This document shows positions 23,998-35,170 of a DNA stretch of 64,000 nt, in pieces. Made by a program: the position numbers and the translations under genes. The stretch spans positions 320,001 through 384,000 of the forward strand of contig JAZGTN010000036.1 in NCBI GenBank assembly GCA_037783415.1, read 5' to 3'. The notes under the pieces were generated by a model. That model worked only from the letters and a program-made list of their open reading frames with translations, was not told the DNA's origin and made no database searches. This DNA is from Leptasterias polaris. Taxonomy: Eukaryota > Echinodermata > Asteroidea > Forcipulatida > Asteriidae. Within the stretch, counting starts at the first letter, position 1, and each line of letters begins with the position of its first letter.

Positions 23998-25380
23998 TTA
24001 TACTACCACTGGAAAAAACTCAAGAAATGCAATTGATGGTGGGTCAGCAATAATACACTGTTGCCAGCGACCTTGAAACCACATGCCCTGAAAAAAAAAC
24101 CCATAACCCACAGATGCAGCTGCGTCCGTGAACAATTCAAGGGCATTGTCCCAATTACGATCTAGAAATGGTGAAATCCCATTGAAGTGGGCCAAGAACT
24201 CCAGCCACATAAGTAAATCGAGCCTTGCCCCATGAGAAAGTGTCACCCTGTGATGTGGTTTCATCAAACCTTGAGTTAAAGCAATGAGCCGCCTGCAAAA
24301 TGCCCGACCTGGGGAAATTGCTTTACATACAAAATTCAAAGATCCTATCAAAGATTGCACTTCCACCAAAGTTAATTTCCGCTTACTCAAAGCCGTATGG
24401 ATTTTATTACACAGTGCTAATACTTTAGGTGCTGGCACTCGAATCTGCCCAACTACTGTATCAATTTCCAAGCCCAAATAGGTAATCACCTGCACTGGCC
24501 CCAGAGTCTTTTCTTGCGCAATGGGTACACCTAGCTCATGACAGATGGCAGTAAATGCCGCCAATGAATGGGCACATGCCTCCACTGATGTGCCAACAAA
24601 CAAAAAATCATCTAAATAATGAGTTACTAATGAGGAATGCGTAACTTGTTGAACACGAAAGTCTAAAAACGTGCTAAACATCTCAAACAGAGAACATGAA
24701 ATTGAACAGCCCATGGGCAAACACTTATCATAATAGTACAATCCATCAAACATGAAACCCAACAATTCATAGTCCATAGGGTGCACCGGAAGTAATCTAA
24801 AAGCGGACTTAATATCCGATTTCGCCAACCAAGCGCCATCGCCGGCCTGTAGAACCAAATTTACTGCTTGATCAAATGAGGCATAATGCACAACACACTT
24901 TTCCTGCTCAATGAAATCATTAATAGACTCGCCGGTAGGAAAGGATAAATGGTGAATAAGACGAAATGTATCTGGTTCACTCTTTGGTACAAGCCCAATC
25001 GGCGAACACTGCAGCCGCGGTAGCGGTCGGGACAAAAAAGGACCAGCAATGCGGCCTAAGCTAAGCTCTTTTGCCAATTTATCACGCACAACCTGTGGAC
25101 GCTGATGAGCAGATGGCAGGCAATTAGAATCCCGTTGCACCCTAGGACCTGCATAATGCAAACTAAAGCCATATCTAAAACCATTAACCAAAGTCATGGC
25201 TGCATGCCTATTTGGATACTGTTCCAACCGCTCCCCCAAAACAAACAACTTAATTGGAGTAGGAGGCACGAAAATTATTATTAATCTTACCGGCAGCAGC
25301 AGCTGGAGCAGCAGCTCCCGTCCCCATGACAGCTGGTGAACGCACTGCTGGCAGCATTGACCCCCGACCCGCCTGTGCAA
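23998..25380 (-). CDS. DIRS-like reverse transcriptase-RNase H, C-terminally truncated
   Basis: The frame covers RT and the start of RNase H. RT motifs in order: LAKSDIKSAFRLLPVH (first catalytic Asp), LPMGCSISCSLFEMFS, HYLDDFLFVG (catalytic YLDD near 24,617), KTLGP and VITYLGLEID. The connection region has LIGSLNFVCKAISPGR. RNase H begins with LFTDAAASVGYG and stops at FLEFFPVVV, just after the second acidic residue, so most of RNase H and the whole tyrosine recombinase are lost. The first ~80 residues overlap gag by ~130 nt in another frame, as usual in this class, so the listed start is only the edge of the open frame. Synthesis in the family is thought to depend on overlap or frameshift; nothing here proves it. 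Confidence 0.85.
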   Translation of the reverse strand: MHRRVGGQCCQQCVHQLSWGRELLLQLLLPVRLIIIFVPPTPIKLFVLGERLEQYPNRHAAMTLVNGFRYGFSLHYAGPRVQRDSNCLPSAHQRPQVVRDKLAKELSLGRIAGPFLSRPLPRLQCSPIGLVPKSEPDTFRLIHHLSFPTGESINDFIEQEKCVVHYASFDQAVNLVLQAGDGAWLAKSDIKSAFRLLPVHPMDYELLGFMFDGLYYYDKCLPMGCSISCSLFEMFSTFLDFRVQQVTHSSLVTHYLDDFLFVGTSVEACAHSLAAFTAICHELGVPIAQEKTLGPVQVITYLGLEIDTVVGQIRVPAPKVLALCNKIHTALSKRKLTLVEVQSLIGSLNFVCKAISPGRAFCRRLIALTQGLMKPHHRVTLSHGARLDLLMWLEFLAHFNGISPFLDRNWDNALELFTDAAASVGYGFFFQGMWFQGRWQQCIIADPPSIAFLEFFPVVV

Positions 25381-26700
25381 CTGGTGCTCGCATGCTATCT
25401 ATGCGTCTCCCGTTGCGCGACACATTACCAGCGCTGGCTGCTGGCTGGGAGCCAAATCGGGCTCTACAGCTGAGCGCATTGTGATTTGCGCGCGAACAGA
25501 CACTACATTTGTGTACAAATTTGCACGGCGCAAACCGGCAACCCTGTGCCCTGTTGAAGGCGTAGCAAACACCACCAGAGCCAAGGGAGCGGGGCCCCGG
25601 CACATTGCCACGGCCGCCCGCTGCGGGACCAAAAGTGTAGTAGCGGTTATTGGGCCGAGGGGTTGCGCTAGCAATGGACGCAGCTGCTGCTACGGTTACC
25701 CACAACTCAATGTCCATGTCCCCCCAACTACTGGCCGGATCAACAGCGTGTCTCAGACGAAATTGTTCGTCATATGTCCTCCACCCAAAACCCGAGAACT
25801 GTACCGAGGCCAAACGTATGGTTTCGGCATATTTTAATAACTCTGCTGCATGAGCTGAATGCCGCTCAAGATAGATCGACATGAAGACATGAAATGCCGA
25901 TAGCCATTTATCCAAACTATCTATTTTCTTTTTCAAGGAAGGTTTTGCTTGAAAACAATCCGTTCCCCTTCCACTGCTAACGTCAACTCTGATTGTTGTT
26001 GCTGGGAATTTGCCAACAACTGGATTGAATTATCCGTGAGCAATTGGGAGAAGTCGACGAATTCTCCATCCCAAATTTTCTGCTTGACTGACATGGGTAC
26101 CGATATCCCCAACCCATTTGAATTTCGTCTAAAGCTAGGAATCATAGCTGGGCTAGTAGACGACTGCCCACAAAAATTGGCCACATTCATACCATTACTG
26201 ACAAGATTACCCCCACTACCATGACTACTGGTACTTAGGCTACTGCCAACGTTAGCAGGCATAACACTAGGCCTATTTAGGCCTGTGGCAATAGTCGCAA
26301 CGTGACCCATATTACTGGTACTACTACTAGGCCTATCACTACTGCCACTACTATTATTGCTAGGCAAACTCATGACATTACTATATGCACTATTATTACT
26401 AATAGCAGGCCCATCATTAGTGGGAAAATTGCTATCCGCCTGCCCCACCACATGCCCTTGTAACAGACCCTGTTGCCCGGACTCACCCGACTGAGCACCA
26501 CCGTGCAGGCTGCCGCCGCCTGGTTGCTGGTGCCCCACTCTGGCTCTCTTAGCCGGTGGCCCTGCACTCCCGGCAGTGGCAGTAGGCCGAACAGTAGGCC
26601 GAGCACTAGTGTTGTTAAGAAGCGCAGGCGGGCGAACGACTGCGTCGCCGACCTCAGCAAAACGAGCCGGTAAACGGCTGGCCCTTCTTGGCCGTGGCAT
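25250..26700 (-). pseudogene. DIRS-like gag, one-base frame break between two halves
   Basis: The first half (26,700-25,933; ATG at 26,700) is a low-complexity Ser/Asn/Pro/Gly-rich N-terminus followed by KQKIWDGEFVDFSQLL. The second half (25,936-25,250) continues with KKIDSLDKWLSAFHVFMSIY, ELLKYAETIRLA, and a Cys/His box CYAFNRAQGCRFAPCKFVH then CSVCSRANH, which are the usual C-terminal gag features. The halves are in different frames and join at GCAAAAC near 25,943-25,949, where a -1 shift or one missing A would restore continuity. Either this copy is mutated or the element uses ribosomal slippage; mutation is simpler, since normal gag in this class is one frame. Confidence 0.75.
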
Positions 26701-27147
26701 ATCTACGCTAACGTAGGACTATATGTACAATTAAAAGGATTGGTCTAGGCCCTACCGATCAAATTGCTAGTACAGTCCCGATCTAGGCTAAAGTTCACCG
26801 ACACGAAAACAGTGAGAAAATATTGTCCGGTTGTTACAAAGTTAATGTTCACTTCCAGATGATCACGCCAGGTCCTAGTTGACTTCGTATTTCCCGCGGA
26901 GGCTGCTCCAGTAAGCGCGTTCCTTTGATGATATCGCCCGAAGTTGTGAAAATGCTGGCGCACACAGTGGTCGAAAAGTCGCAAAATGTTACAGCGTGGA
27001 TGTCCGCTGAAGAAAGATACGGCAGTTGCAGGATCTCTATTGCTCCACATTATCTTTCTTATTTTGGGAATGATGACTCTATCACAAGTTCTGCACTACT
27101 GAAACAACAATGTATATTTACATACACGTATTATTTTTAGAACATTT

Positions 27148-27560
27148 TCTAGAGTCTGTGGATAACAAAGCTCAAGTACAAGTTCCAAAACGCCCGCAAG
27201 CGGGACAAGGATATTCGTGCATCCTTGCAAGTGGTTGGACGAAAACGAAAGCAGCCTCCTGCAGCCAAGCAACTAGTAACAATCCCAAAGCTGGTGAAAT
27301 TTCCGCCTTCTTTTGGGGTGGGTTGGCAAATTATTGCCCACCCCGTCAGCCATCAGAAGATGACAACTCTTTACTAAAGCACACAGAGTGGTTGAAAGTG
27401 GAGAACACGAAGAAGAGGCCGAATTACGAAGAAGTGACACAACGTATGCTGCTAACCTTTCCTGATCGTCGCTCAGAAATTGTAAACAGCAAGTTCCCCA
27501 ACATGCAGATGGTGAAAGAGACATACCCCTGACTTTTTAGAGATGATGCAGATGAGGTGT
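27148..27560 (+). pseudogene. Degenerate exon of a multigene 'uncharacterised' family (LKYKF...RRxxI type)
   Basis: After a possible acceptor (TTTCTAG, ending at 27,151) one frame reads SLWITKLKYKFQNARKRDKD, a basic motif, on to KLVKFPPSFG. Near 27,312-27,322 the frame shifts by one base. The other frame goes on with NYCPPRQPSEDDNSLLKHTE, EWLKVE, MLLTFPDRRSEIVNSKFPNM and KETYP, meets a TGA at 27,530-27,532 and resumes LFRDDADEV before a possible donor. This is the domain wording of fish/cnidarian/echinoderm multigene proteins often paired with SAM or zinc-finger parts. It is related to the exon at 42,391-43,106. Two lesions make it a pseudogene. Confidence 0.7.
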
Positions 27561-29770
27561 GTACTACTTGTACACGTACACAATTTTAACGTTCTTGTTT
27601 GTCAACACAGTCTTTAAGAAATCGTGAATTCTGGATCCCAATTGGTCGATCCATGACAGCAGCTTGTGTGATATTATCCAAAAAGTGTTAATTCATAATT
27701 TCAGCTCAATTAAAGCAAATTGTAATGCAGGTATGCAGTGTTTCTGTCCATGATTGCATTTTATATCAAATGTGACCGGCCAGACTTGTTTCTCTTCGCT
27801 GCCAGGCCCTTGTAAATACTCATTGATTGTATAATTCTCCTTGTATAATATAGCACGCGATGCACTTGCGATCGCGGCGCACCAGGCTATGTGTTTACAT
27901 TTTACGGCACCGCCAGCGTCTAACATGCACCTGTTATAACGTCAACTTAAACCGGAAACACGTATAGGAAATAAGTAAACGCAAACTCAGCAATTAATTA
28001 GCAACGACAAACTAACACCATTTTATTGAAGTTCTATGGTTACACTCGTCCGGTCCAACGCCCCCGATGCCAACTGAGTCGAACCAACTGGGCGTGACCA
28101 CTTATAAAGATGTAGGCGATACCAACATTTACTAAGAGGGGTGTTACAACATTTACATATCAATGAACTCCACAACACACCTGTTCCCCATTTAATTTTG
28201 CCTTTTCACTTAACCAAAACATTCCCCCCTTCCCTATTAAGAACTATCCACATATCGCCTCATACGTTCTTTAAAGCTTTAATTTCCTTACTTGTTTCTC
28301 CAATAACCCTTTCAGTACCAACACATATTGGCTACTTATGCCATGGTGACCAGAGACATTTCCTTGACATGGCTACCTGGTGACCAACACTATTTTAGGA
28401 AAATTTCAGGTTACAGCGCCCTCACAAGGCAGATTGGGGTTAGCCTAGGTCCTAGTCACATAATGCAAGTTGAGCAAGCAATTAAATTACTGTTTCCTTT
28501 GGCATATTGCCTTGGACTAAATCATTGCCTTAAACATATATTTGAGGTATGGTATTATGACCACTAAATACACAATTGAGTAGTTTAAATGTTTAAGCTA
28601 AACATTTGTCAAGTAGCTGTTCATACCAATCTGCATGAGACATATTTTTGTGTGTGTGTTGTTGTTTTTTTTGAGGGGGGGTTCGTTTTTGTCTCACAAA
28701 TTGTTTAACTTAATTGCATCATCAATATAAGAGTGGTATTCCTATTTATTGACATAAATCTTATTTAATTTCCAAATCGGGGGAAGGAACGTACAGCGGA
28801 TTCGATCAGCGAGGTTTACCGACTAACAAACTCGCAATGACAAAAGGTAGTTGGTGGTCTGGCTCCCTACCCCTCCTACATGTTCACGAGCTTCCAGGTA
28901 CAGCTATCTCTTGGCATGGCTAGGGTATAGGGGGTTTCCGTCGTGCTGAGCCCCGCCGAGAGAAACTCTGCGCGTCATGGCATGCATGCAGCTACACGAT
29001 TTGCCCCGTGTGTTACGTACGTCTCCCCACATGCTGTACACTGTCAAACACGCTTCCGTTGCTCGGACTCTCTGAAATAAAATCTTACGTTCGATTTTTT
29101 GTAATTATTTACAAGTTTTAGTGAAGTTGTACCCATAATTTGAATACGTATTTTCTTGTGTCAAAATATTCATGAACACAATCACTCTCACCACTCAGTG
29201 TTTGGTTTTGATCGTGCATGATCAAAGCATCAAAGCAACATAAAACTCCATCCAGTACAGGATTTGATGTTTAATATTCATCTACAGTTTGAATATTCAT
29301 AGCTATAACGAAATTGACCAATCAGATGCGTTCGTACGAAATCGGCTGAAGTGGCCATAGGCCGTGCACAAACCGCCAGCGGGTTTCACAAGTCGGTAAA
29401 TGTGACCAGTCTTGAGAGCAGTAATCTCGCACAGAGCAGCCCTCTCGCGGGATATTGCGAGAAAGCCGTTCCGCTATCACCGCGACAGACATTTAACGAC
29501 TTGTCCACAAGTTTAACAAGTAACAGGTGTTTGTGATGAAACATGTATGTTATGTGTTGTATTTTTCCTTTTCATAAAGCAAAATTATCAATAGACATAT
29601 TGTATGGTGCCACAGGCTCAAAGGATGGTCTAATAAAATGTAATTTGTGGGGTTAATGTATACATTGTCCTCAGTATTATTACCCACAATGCAATGTGCT
29701 GTCTTTTCATGTCCTCTAACATGCTTAATAGTGGAAAAGTTGAAGCGTTTCAAATGATACAATATTACAA
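27561..29770. other. Non-coding, no gene seen
   Basis: Chance open frames only. A G/C-richer part lies at about 28,900-29,060. Nothing else was recognised. Confidence 0.4.
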
Positions 29771-29775
29771 AGCAT

Positions 29776-30470
29776 CATGGAGTTTCAAGGTGGGAGCTCA
29801 GTGACACATGGCAGGTAAAGTTCAAAGTCTAGAGGGCAAAGAGAAGTGACATGGTCAGGATGCACAGCAAGTATGTCAGTCAGGGCAAACCATCCCTCAA
29901 TCCTTGTATTCATCATGGCAGGAAACATTGAACTTGCAAAGTCTGGTTCATCTGGTATCAGAGAGACGCGCAGTGACAGTATGATTGTTAATTTGGACAA
30001 CGCAGAGTTTGGCACACGAAGTAAGACAGCAAATATTTCTACACGTGTTACTAAGCTGGATAAGAAACTTAAAAAGCACTCAACATGTTTTATTGTACTC
30101 AGTGCCTGACTGATACTGTTGACTTTCTATCTTGTAAATTCGGATTATTATTTGAATCTGCTGTCAAACTTTGTGCTACAGAAAGTCTTCTGACATGCTG
30201 TATGCTGAACAAATGAAAATGTGTCCAACAATGCATTGTGCAAATAAACCATTATGGAGCTCTAAGGTGAAAGCTCAAGTTCAAGTCCAGGAGGCTTAAA
30301 AGATGTGGCATGATCAGGATGCATAGCAAGTTTGTCAGTAAGGGCAAACCATCACACAATCTGTGAGAGGCTCAACATGGCCACCTGATCATGGCAGTGA
30401 CATTGAATGCAAGGTCTGCTTCATCTGGTGTCAGAGTGTTGCGTAGTGACAGTATGACTGATAAATTAAA
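29776..30470 (-). repeat. Diverged duplication (two copies ~475 bp apart), possible degenerate exons
   Basis: Copy A (29,776-30,015) and copy B (30,253-30,470) share words such as GGGCAAACCATC, ATCATGGCAG and GCAGTGACAGTATGA/GTAGTGACAGTATGA. On the minus strand copy A is open for 76 codons (contains LSLRVSLIPDEPDFASSMFP and WFALTDILAVHPDHVTSLCP). Copy B keeps LSLRNTLTPDEADLAFNV and WFALTDKLAMHPDHATS, but in two different frames and with stops. Protein-level resemblance despite DNA divergence suggests both come from a coding exon, copy B being dead. I do not recognise the family. Confidence 0.55.
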
Positions 30471-30479
30471 ACCTAAGAC

Positions 30480-31005
30480 GGCGAAAATTGTAGAAAAGGA
30501 CTTAGGAACACCAAAAAATATGTACATGGTGATGTTAAATATAACTTGAACATGTCACTCAAGTATTGGAGATATTTGAAAAGCATACCATGGCTGTTGA
30601 CTTCATGATTCATGGTGTTGGACCTGCACAAGAAACTGTATCACCTAGTTATGTAAATATTGTTACAATTCGAAATTGTATTGATTATAATATAACTAGT
30701 AGAAGAGTATTTTTTGTAATTAAAAAAGAAATTATTTAGAAACCAAGGGGAAGTTGTGTTGGTGGGAAAAAATTAATCAACATGTCTTGATAATTATTTT
30801 TTATTTGAAAGTGATTAGTGTTGCTGTACAAAAATGTTGTACGAATTACTTTGTTTAAAGTCACCTGGAAATATAATTTTTTTTTTTTTAATATAAGAGT
30901 ATATGTATATTAACAATAAAACAATTTTTTGAGTAATTAATTGTCAGTATTTATATGTTAAAAAAATAGATAAAGTTGTTTGGGGGCGACTCCGCCCATC
31001 CCTTT
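30480..31005. other. AT-rich non-coding, no feature seen
   Basis: Long poly-A/T tracts and no domain. Confidence 0.4.
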
Positions 31006-31007
31006 TT

Positions 31008-31664
31008 GTGACGTCAATCGAGGAAGACTTCGCCTCGATTGAACATCGACCCTACTCGAACTTGCCTGCATTTACGTTGTATATACACGTGCAAGTAGTG
31101 AGATTGTACGTTTCGTTTGGTTAAAGTATCCAAAAGGGTTTTTTTTTCTTGCATTTTTCCAGCGAAAATTGCTGCTGGATGCAGCAAAACGACTAAAGAT
31201 GGGGTCAGCCAGCATTTTTTTCCTGCAGATCCCAAATAATAGGCAGTTACGGGCATCGAAAGTTAGGCTAACGAGGGCAAAGTGGTCCGGTCCGACGTCG
31301 TTTTCAGCACTATGCAGCGAACACTTGGATAGCCCGGGATTTTTTCGTTGGCAGTAGCGTGCAGGGGAAGTTGCAGTGAAGCTTAGGTTACCAGCGAAAT
31401 GTTTCTGGTGGAAAAACAATACCTTGTATTATCCGTGTTCTCGTTATGACCATGCTCGTATCTTCCGTTTTTAAGACATAAAAACGCCCATGGGACATTC
31501 GGGACCGGTGAAAAACCTCGTATTACTATTAGTCGACTGTACACTGTCCTAGGATTGCATTGGGTGGTGACGTTCGAATACGAAAACGCATGATACTGAT
31601 CAGGTACCCAGACGTAATGTACGGGACCAGACTACACATTTTCTCCTGCCTCGATTGACGTCAC
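31008..31664. mobile_element. 657-bp unit bounded by 16-bp perfect inverted repeats with CRE sites
   Basis: GTGACGTCAATCGAGG at 31,008-31,023 is repeated in inverted orientation at 31,649-31,664. Each copy holds the palindrome TGACGTCA (CRE/ATF consensus). Between them lies the frameshifted THAP exon. G/C-rich flanks (GGGGGCGACTCCGCCC left; ACAGCGCCATCTAAAGGGGGG right) may belong to the unit. It could be a small fold-back element that captured a THAP exon, or a promoter-exon fragment of a THAP gene. Target duplications were not identified. Confidence 0.5.
31159..31354 (+). pseudogene. THAP zinc-finger domain, frameshifted
   Basis: One frame reads AAGCSKTTKDGVSQHFFPAD, the start of a THAP domain (CSKTTKDGVSLHxFP is the usual wording), then meets TAA TAG. 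A second frame, open from 31,169, carries the rest: RQLRASKVRLTRAKW and SALCSEHLDSPGFF, giving the C-X2-H half of the C2CH zinc site. THAP domains bind DNA in THAP proteins and P-element transposases. The shift at about 31,230-31,245 kills this copy. No further exon is seen downstream. Confidence 0.7.
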
Positions 31665-32126
31665 GAACAGCGCCATCTAAAGGGGGGCCTATTTTTTAAT
31701 TTGTAATTAAAAGAAAAATACAATTGTTTAACCTTAGTAAATTGTTTATTCACATTCCACTCATAAAAATGTATATATTAATGACAAAAGCTTTATTTTG
31801 AAAAAATACCACTGCCAGGTGCCTTTAAAAATCAAAAGCATTTTTATGGAAGCTTCTGAATGCTTTTCCCTTATAAATCTAACAGGATGCATTGGTATGA
31901 TATGACATGCATGACAGTGTAATCCACTTTACAGTCTACCTTAAGTGTTAGTGTTTACCCAAATGTAGGGTGCTTTCTTTTCATATCTATATAATATGTG
32001 AAAGTGCGAATCTGCTTTAAGACCACAGTAATATGAAATGATTTAAAGTGGTCCTGCAGATGGGTAACATTAGTTTTCATGTTAGAAATATTTCCTGTTC
32101 ATTTATAGTGCAGTTTTTGTGTTAAA

Positions 32127-33090
32127 CATTTTTCTGGGCCCCATTTCATGGAACTGCTTGCTATTAAATTCTGCTCTTATGCCCTACCATGACATGATAA
32201 ATGTATGTGCTGTACAGGGTGCCTTAGGTGCAGAATTCTTTAGTTAGTAGGGCCATAAAAGTTGTTCCTGTTCCATGGTTTGCTACAGTTATTTTGTTAA
32301 TCATTTTTCTGGGCCCTAAATCATGGAACTGCTTGCTGTGAAATTCTGCTCTTATGCACCACCATGACCTGATAAATGTATGTGCTGTACATTGTTTTTT
32401 TTGTTAATCATTTTTCTGGGCCCTAAATCACGGAACTGCTTGCTGTGAAATTCTGCTCTTATGCACCACCATGACCTGATAAATGTATGTGCTGTACATT
32501 GTTTTTTGTTAATCATTTTTCTGGGCTCTACATCATGGAACTGCTTGCTGTGAAATTCTGCTCTTATGCCCCACCATTACCTGATCAATGTATGTGCTTT
32601 ACAGGGTGTTGCGTAGACGAGCAGTTAGGCTATAGTAATCAGTTATTACTTTAGTGACACATAGATTAGTTTTCATAACTGTCATAACACGTAACTGTGT
32701 GACTTTATTAGGGGATGATCAACCACTAGAATCACATACAATTAGAATCAACTTAGGTAACATCTAACATGGTCCCTAGAGGGCGCTATTCTACTCAACA
32801 CAGGGTGCCTTAGGTGCAGAATTCTTTAGTTATAGTAGGGCCATGAAAGTCATTCCTGTTGCATGGTTTGCTGCAGTTTTTTGTTAAACATTTTTCTGGG
32901 CCCTAAATCATGGAACTGCTTGCCGTGAAATTCTACTCTTATGCCCCACCATGACCTGATCAATGTATGTGCTGTACAGGGTGCCTGAGGTGCAGAAATC
33001 ATTAGTTAGGAGGGCCATACACACAAGTGAGCCCGTGTTGCATGGTTTGCAGCAAATGTTTGTTAAAACATTTTTCCATTGGTTTAAAGT
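32127..33090. repeat. Decayed tandem repeat (~104-170-bp units, at least 5)
   Basis: The word TTTTTCTGGGCCC (or GGGCTC) followed by TGGAACTGCTTGC recurs at about 32,129, 32,300, 32,408, 32,515 and 32,890. A second module, GGGTGCCTTAGGTGCAGAATTC, recurs at about 32,218 and 32,803. Units are unequal and diverged. No coding potential. Confidence 0.85.
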
Positions 33091-33104
33091 TATTATGTTA
33101 CCTC

Positions 33105-33119
33105 CAGTGGCATAACTAG
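33105..33119 (+). mobile_element. hAT-like 5' terminus (CAGTGGCATAACTAG)
   Basis: CAGTGGCATAACTAG has the form of hAT terminal inverted repeats (CAGNGGCNNNAC). It is followed by a G-run and then by the 62-bp sequence that also occurs at 38,066. No matching inverted terminus or 8-bp duplication was found, so only one end is proposed. Confidence 0.45.
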
Positions 33120-33252
33120 ACATTTGCATTTGGGGGGGGGGGGGGGGGGGGCCAAAATGTAATTAGTGGTTGGGATGGATAAGTGCAAGATCACCATTGG
33201 ATATTTTAAATGATAGTTGATGTGATTTTGTATGGGAAAGCAAGGGTTCTGA

Positions 33253-33314
33253 GGGGGTGGGTGCGCAGCAACACCCCCCCCCCCCACAATCGTACGTACA
33301 AAAAATGTCTTTGA
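33253..33314 (+). repeat. 62-bp direct repeat, left copy
   Basis: GGGGGTGGGTGCGCAGCAAC, then a C-run, then AATCGTACGTACAAAAAATG and TCTTTGA. The same sequence lies at 38,066-38,127 in the same orientation, just outside the far end of the array element between them. Confidence 0.9.
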
Positions 33315-33320
33315 AAAATC

Positions 33321-35170
33321 CACTATAGTTTTACTTTACAAAAAACTGCAGTTTTATTGTAGTATTACTATAGTGCAACCACAGTTAAACTATCTTAAAA
33401 CTAAAGTAAAACTGTAGGTTTACTTTAATATAACTATAGTTTATACTGTAGTCAAAGTATGGTGTTTTCGCAAAAATGTCCCGTTTACTACAGTAATACT
33501 GTAGTAAACCTGCAGTATTACTTGGTTTAAACTGCATTATTACTATAGTTTACTTCCCATTTACCATGTTATTACCACAGTTTACTGCAGTTAAACTACA
33601 AGATTACTGTAGCCATTTTTTACTTTAAATTAACTGCAGTACTTACTGTAGGTTTACTATAGTGTAACTATAGTTTCAGCATACTTTTACCTCAAAATCA
33701 CCCACTCTTACTTCATCTTTACTACATTTTTATTGTAGTATTATTTTAGTATTACAGCAGTAAAACTTTACGATTACTGTAGTTTTAACTTAGTTATACT
33801 TCAAAATAACCCATTCTTACCACACATTTACTATAGTTTTATTGTAGTTTTAATGCAGTCTTAACTGCAGTAAAACTAAACTGTTACTGTAGTTTTAGCA
33901 TTATTTTACCTCAAAATCACCCATTCTTACCACACAATTACTATAGTTTTATTGTAGTTTTACTGCAGTCTTAACTGCAGTAAAACTAAACTGTTACTGT
34001 TGTTTTAGCATTATTTTACCTCAAAATCACCCATTCTTACCACACAATTACTATAGTTTTATTGTAGTTTTACTGCAGTCTAAACTGCAGTAAAACTAAA
34101 ACTAAACTGTTACTGCAGTTTTAGCATACTTTTACCTCAAAATCACCCACTCTTACTTCATCTTTACTACATTTTTATTGTAGTATTATTTTAGTATTAC
34201 AGCAGTAAAACTTTACGATTACTGTAGTTTTAATTTAGTTATACTTCAAAATAACCCATTCTTACCACACATTTACTATAGTTTTATTGTAGTTTTAACT
34301 GCAGTAAAACTAAACTGTTACTGTAGTTTTAGTATTATTTTACCTCAAAATCACCCATTCTTACCACACAATTACTATAGTTTTACTGCAGTCTTAACTG
34401 CAGTAAAACTAAACTGTTACTGTAGTTTTAGCATTATTTTACCTCAAAATCACCCATTCTTACCACACAATTACTATAGTTTTATTGTAGTTTTACTGCA
34501 GTCTTAACTGCAGTAAAACTAAACTGTTACTGCAGTTTTAGCATACTTTTACCTCAAAATCACCCACTCTTACTTCATCTTTACTACATTTTTATTGTAG
34601 TATTATTTTAGTATTACAGCTGTAAAACTTTACGATTACTGTAGTTTTAACTTAGTTATACTTCAAAATAACCCATTCTTACCACACATTTACTATAGTT
34701 TTATTGTAGTTTTAATGCAGTCTTAACTGCAGTAAAACTAAACTGTTACTGTAGTTTTAGCATTTTTGTACCTCAAAATCACCCATTCTTACCACACAAT
34801 TACTATAGTTTTATTGTAGTTTTACTGCAGTCTGCAGTCTTAACTGCAGTAAAACGTTACGGTTACTGTAGTTTCAGCATATTTTTACCTCAAAATAACC
34901 CACTATTACTTCATCTTTACTACATTTTTATTGAAGTATTTCGGCAGTGTTTACTGCAGTAAAACTAAGTAATTACTGTAGTTTTACCACTGTTTAACCT
35001 CAAAATACCCCACCGTTACTTCATCTTAACTATGGCATTATTGCAGTGTTACTGCAGTGTTTACTACAGTAAAACAACACTGTTACGGTAGTTTTAACAT
35101 ATTTTTACTTTGAAACAACCCATTGTTACTTCATCTTTATTACAGTAGTATTGCAGTATTTGTACTAAAA
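33321..35170. repeat. Left subterminal array, ~109-bp units with ACTATAGT/CTGCAGT palindromes
   Basis: Units of about 100-130 bp contain TTACTGCAGTCTTAACTGCA, GTTACTGTAGTTTTAGCAT and CTCAAAATCACCCA. A higher-order period of about 420-480 bp is marked by CACCCACTCTTACTTCATC at about 33,697, 34,145 and 34,562. It grades out at ~35,170. Confidence 0.9.

Larger units (their letters stand above)
23998..26700 (-). mobile_element. DIRS-like (tyrosine-recombinase class) retrotransposon, 3'-truncated
   Basis: The minus-strand order is gag (two frames), then a pol frame overlapping its end, ending abruptly in the RNase H region. The gag N-part, the gag with a Cys/His box and the RT wording (HYLDDFLFVG, YLGLEIDT) are those of DIRS-like elements. 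The tyrosine recombinase and the terminal repeats are absent: the sequence left of 23,998 shows no element-like content. The copy is therefore truncated and immobile unless helped. Its right boundary lies somewhere beyond the gag ATG at 26,700 and was not located. Confidence 0.85.

Noticed and set aside
25481..26673. Plus-strand frames opposite the DIRS gag
   Set aside because: Shadows of G/C-rich gag; the minus strand carries the Cys/His box and the overlap with pol.
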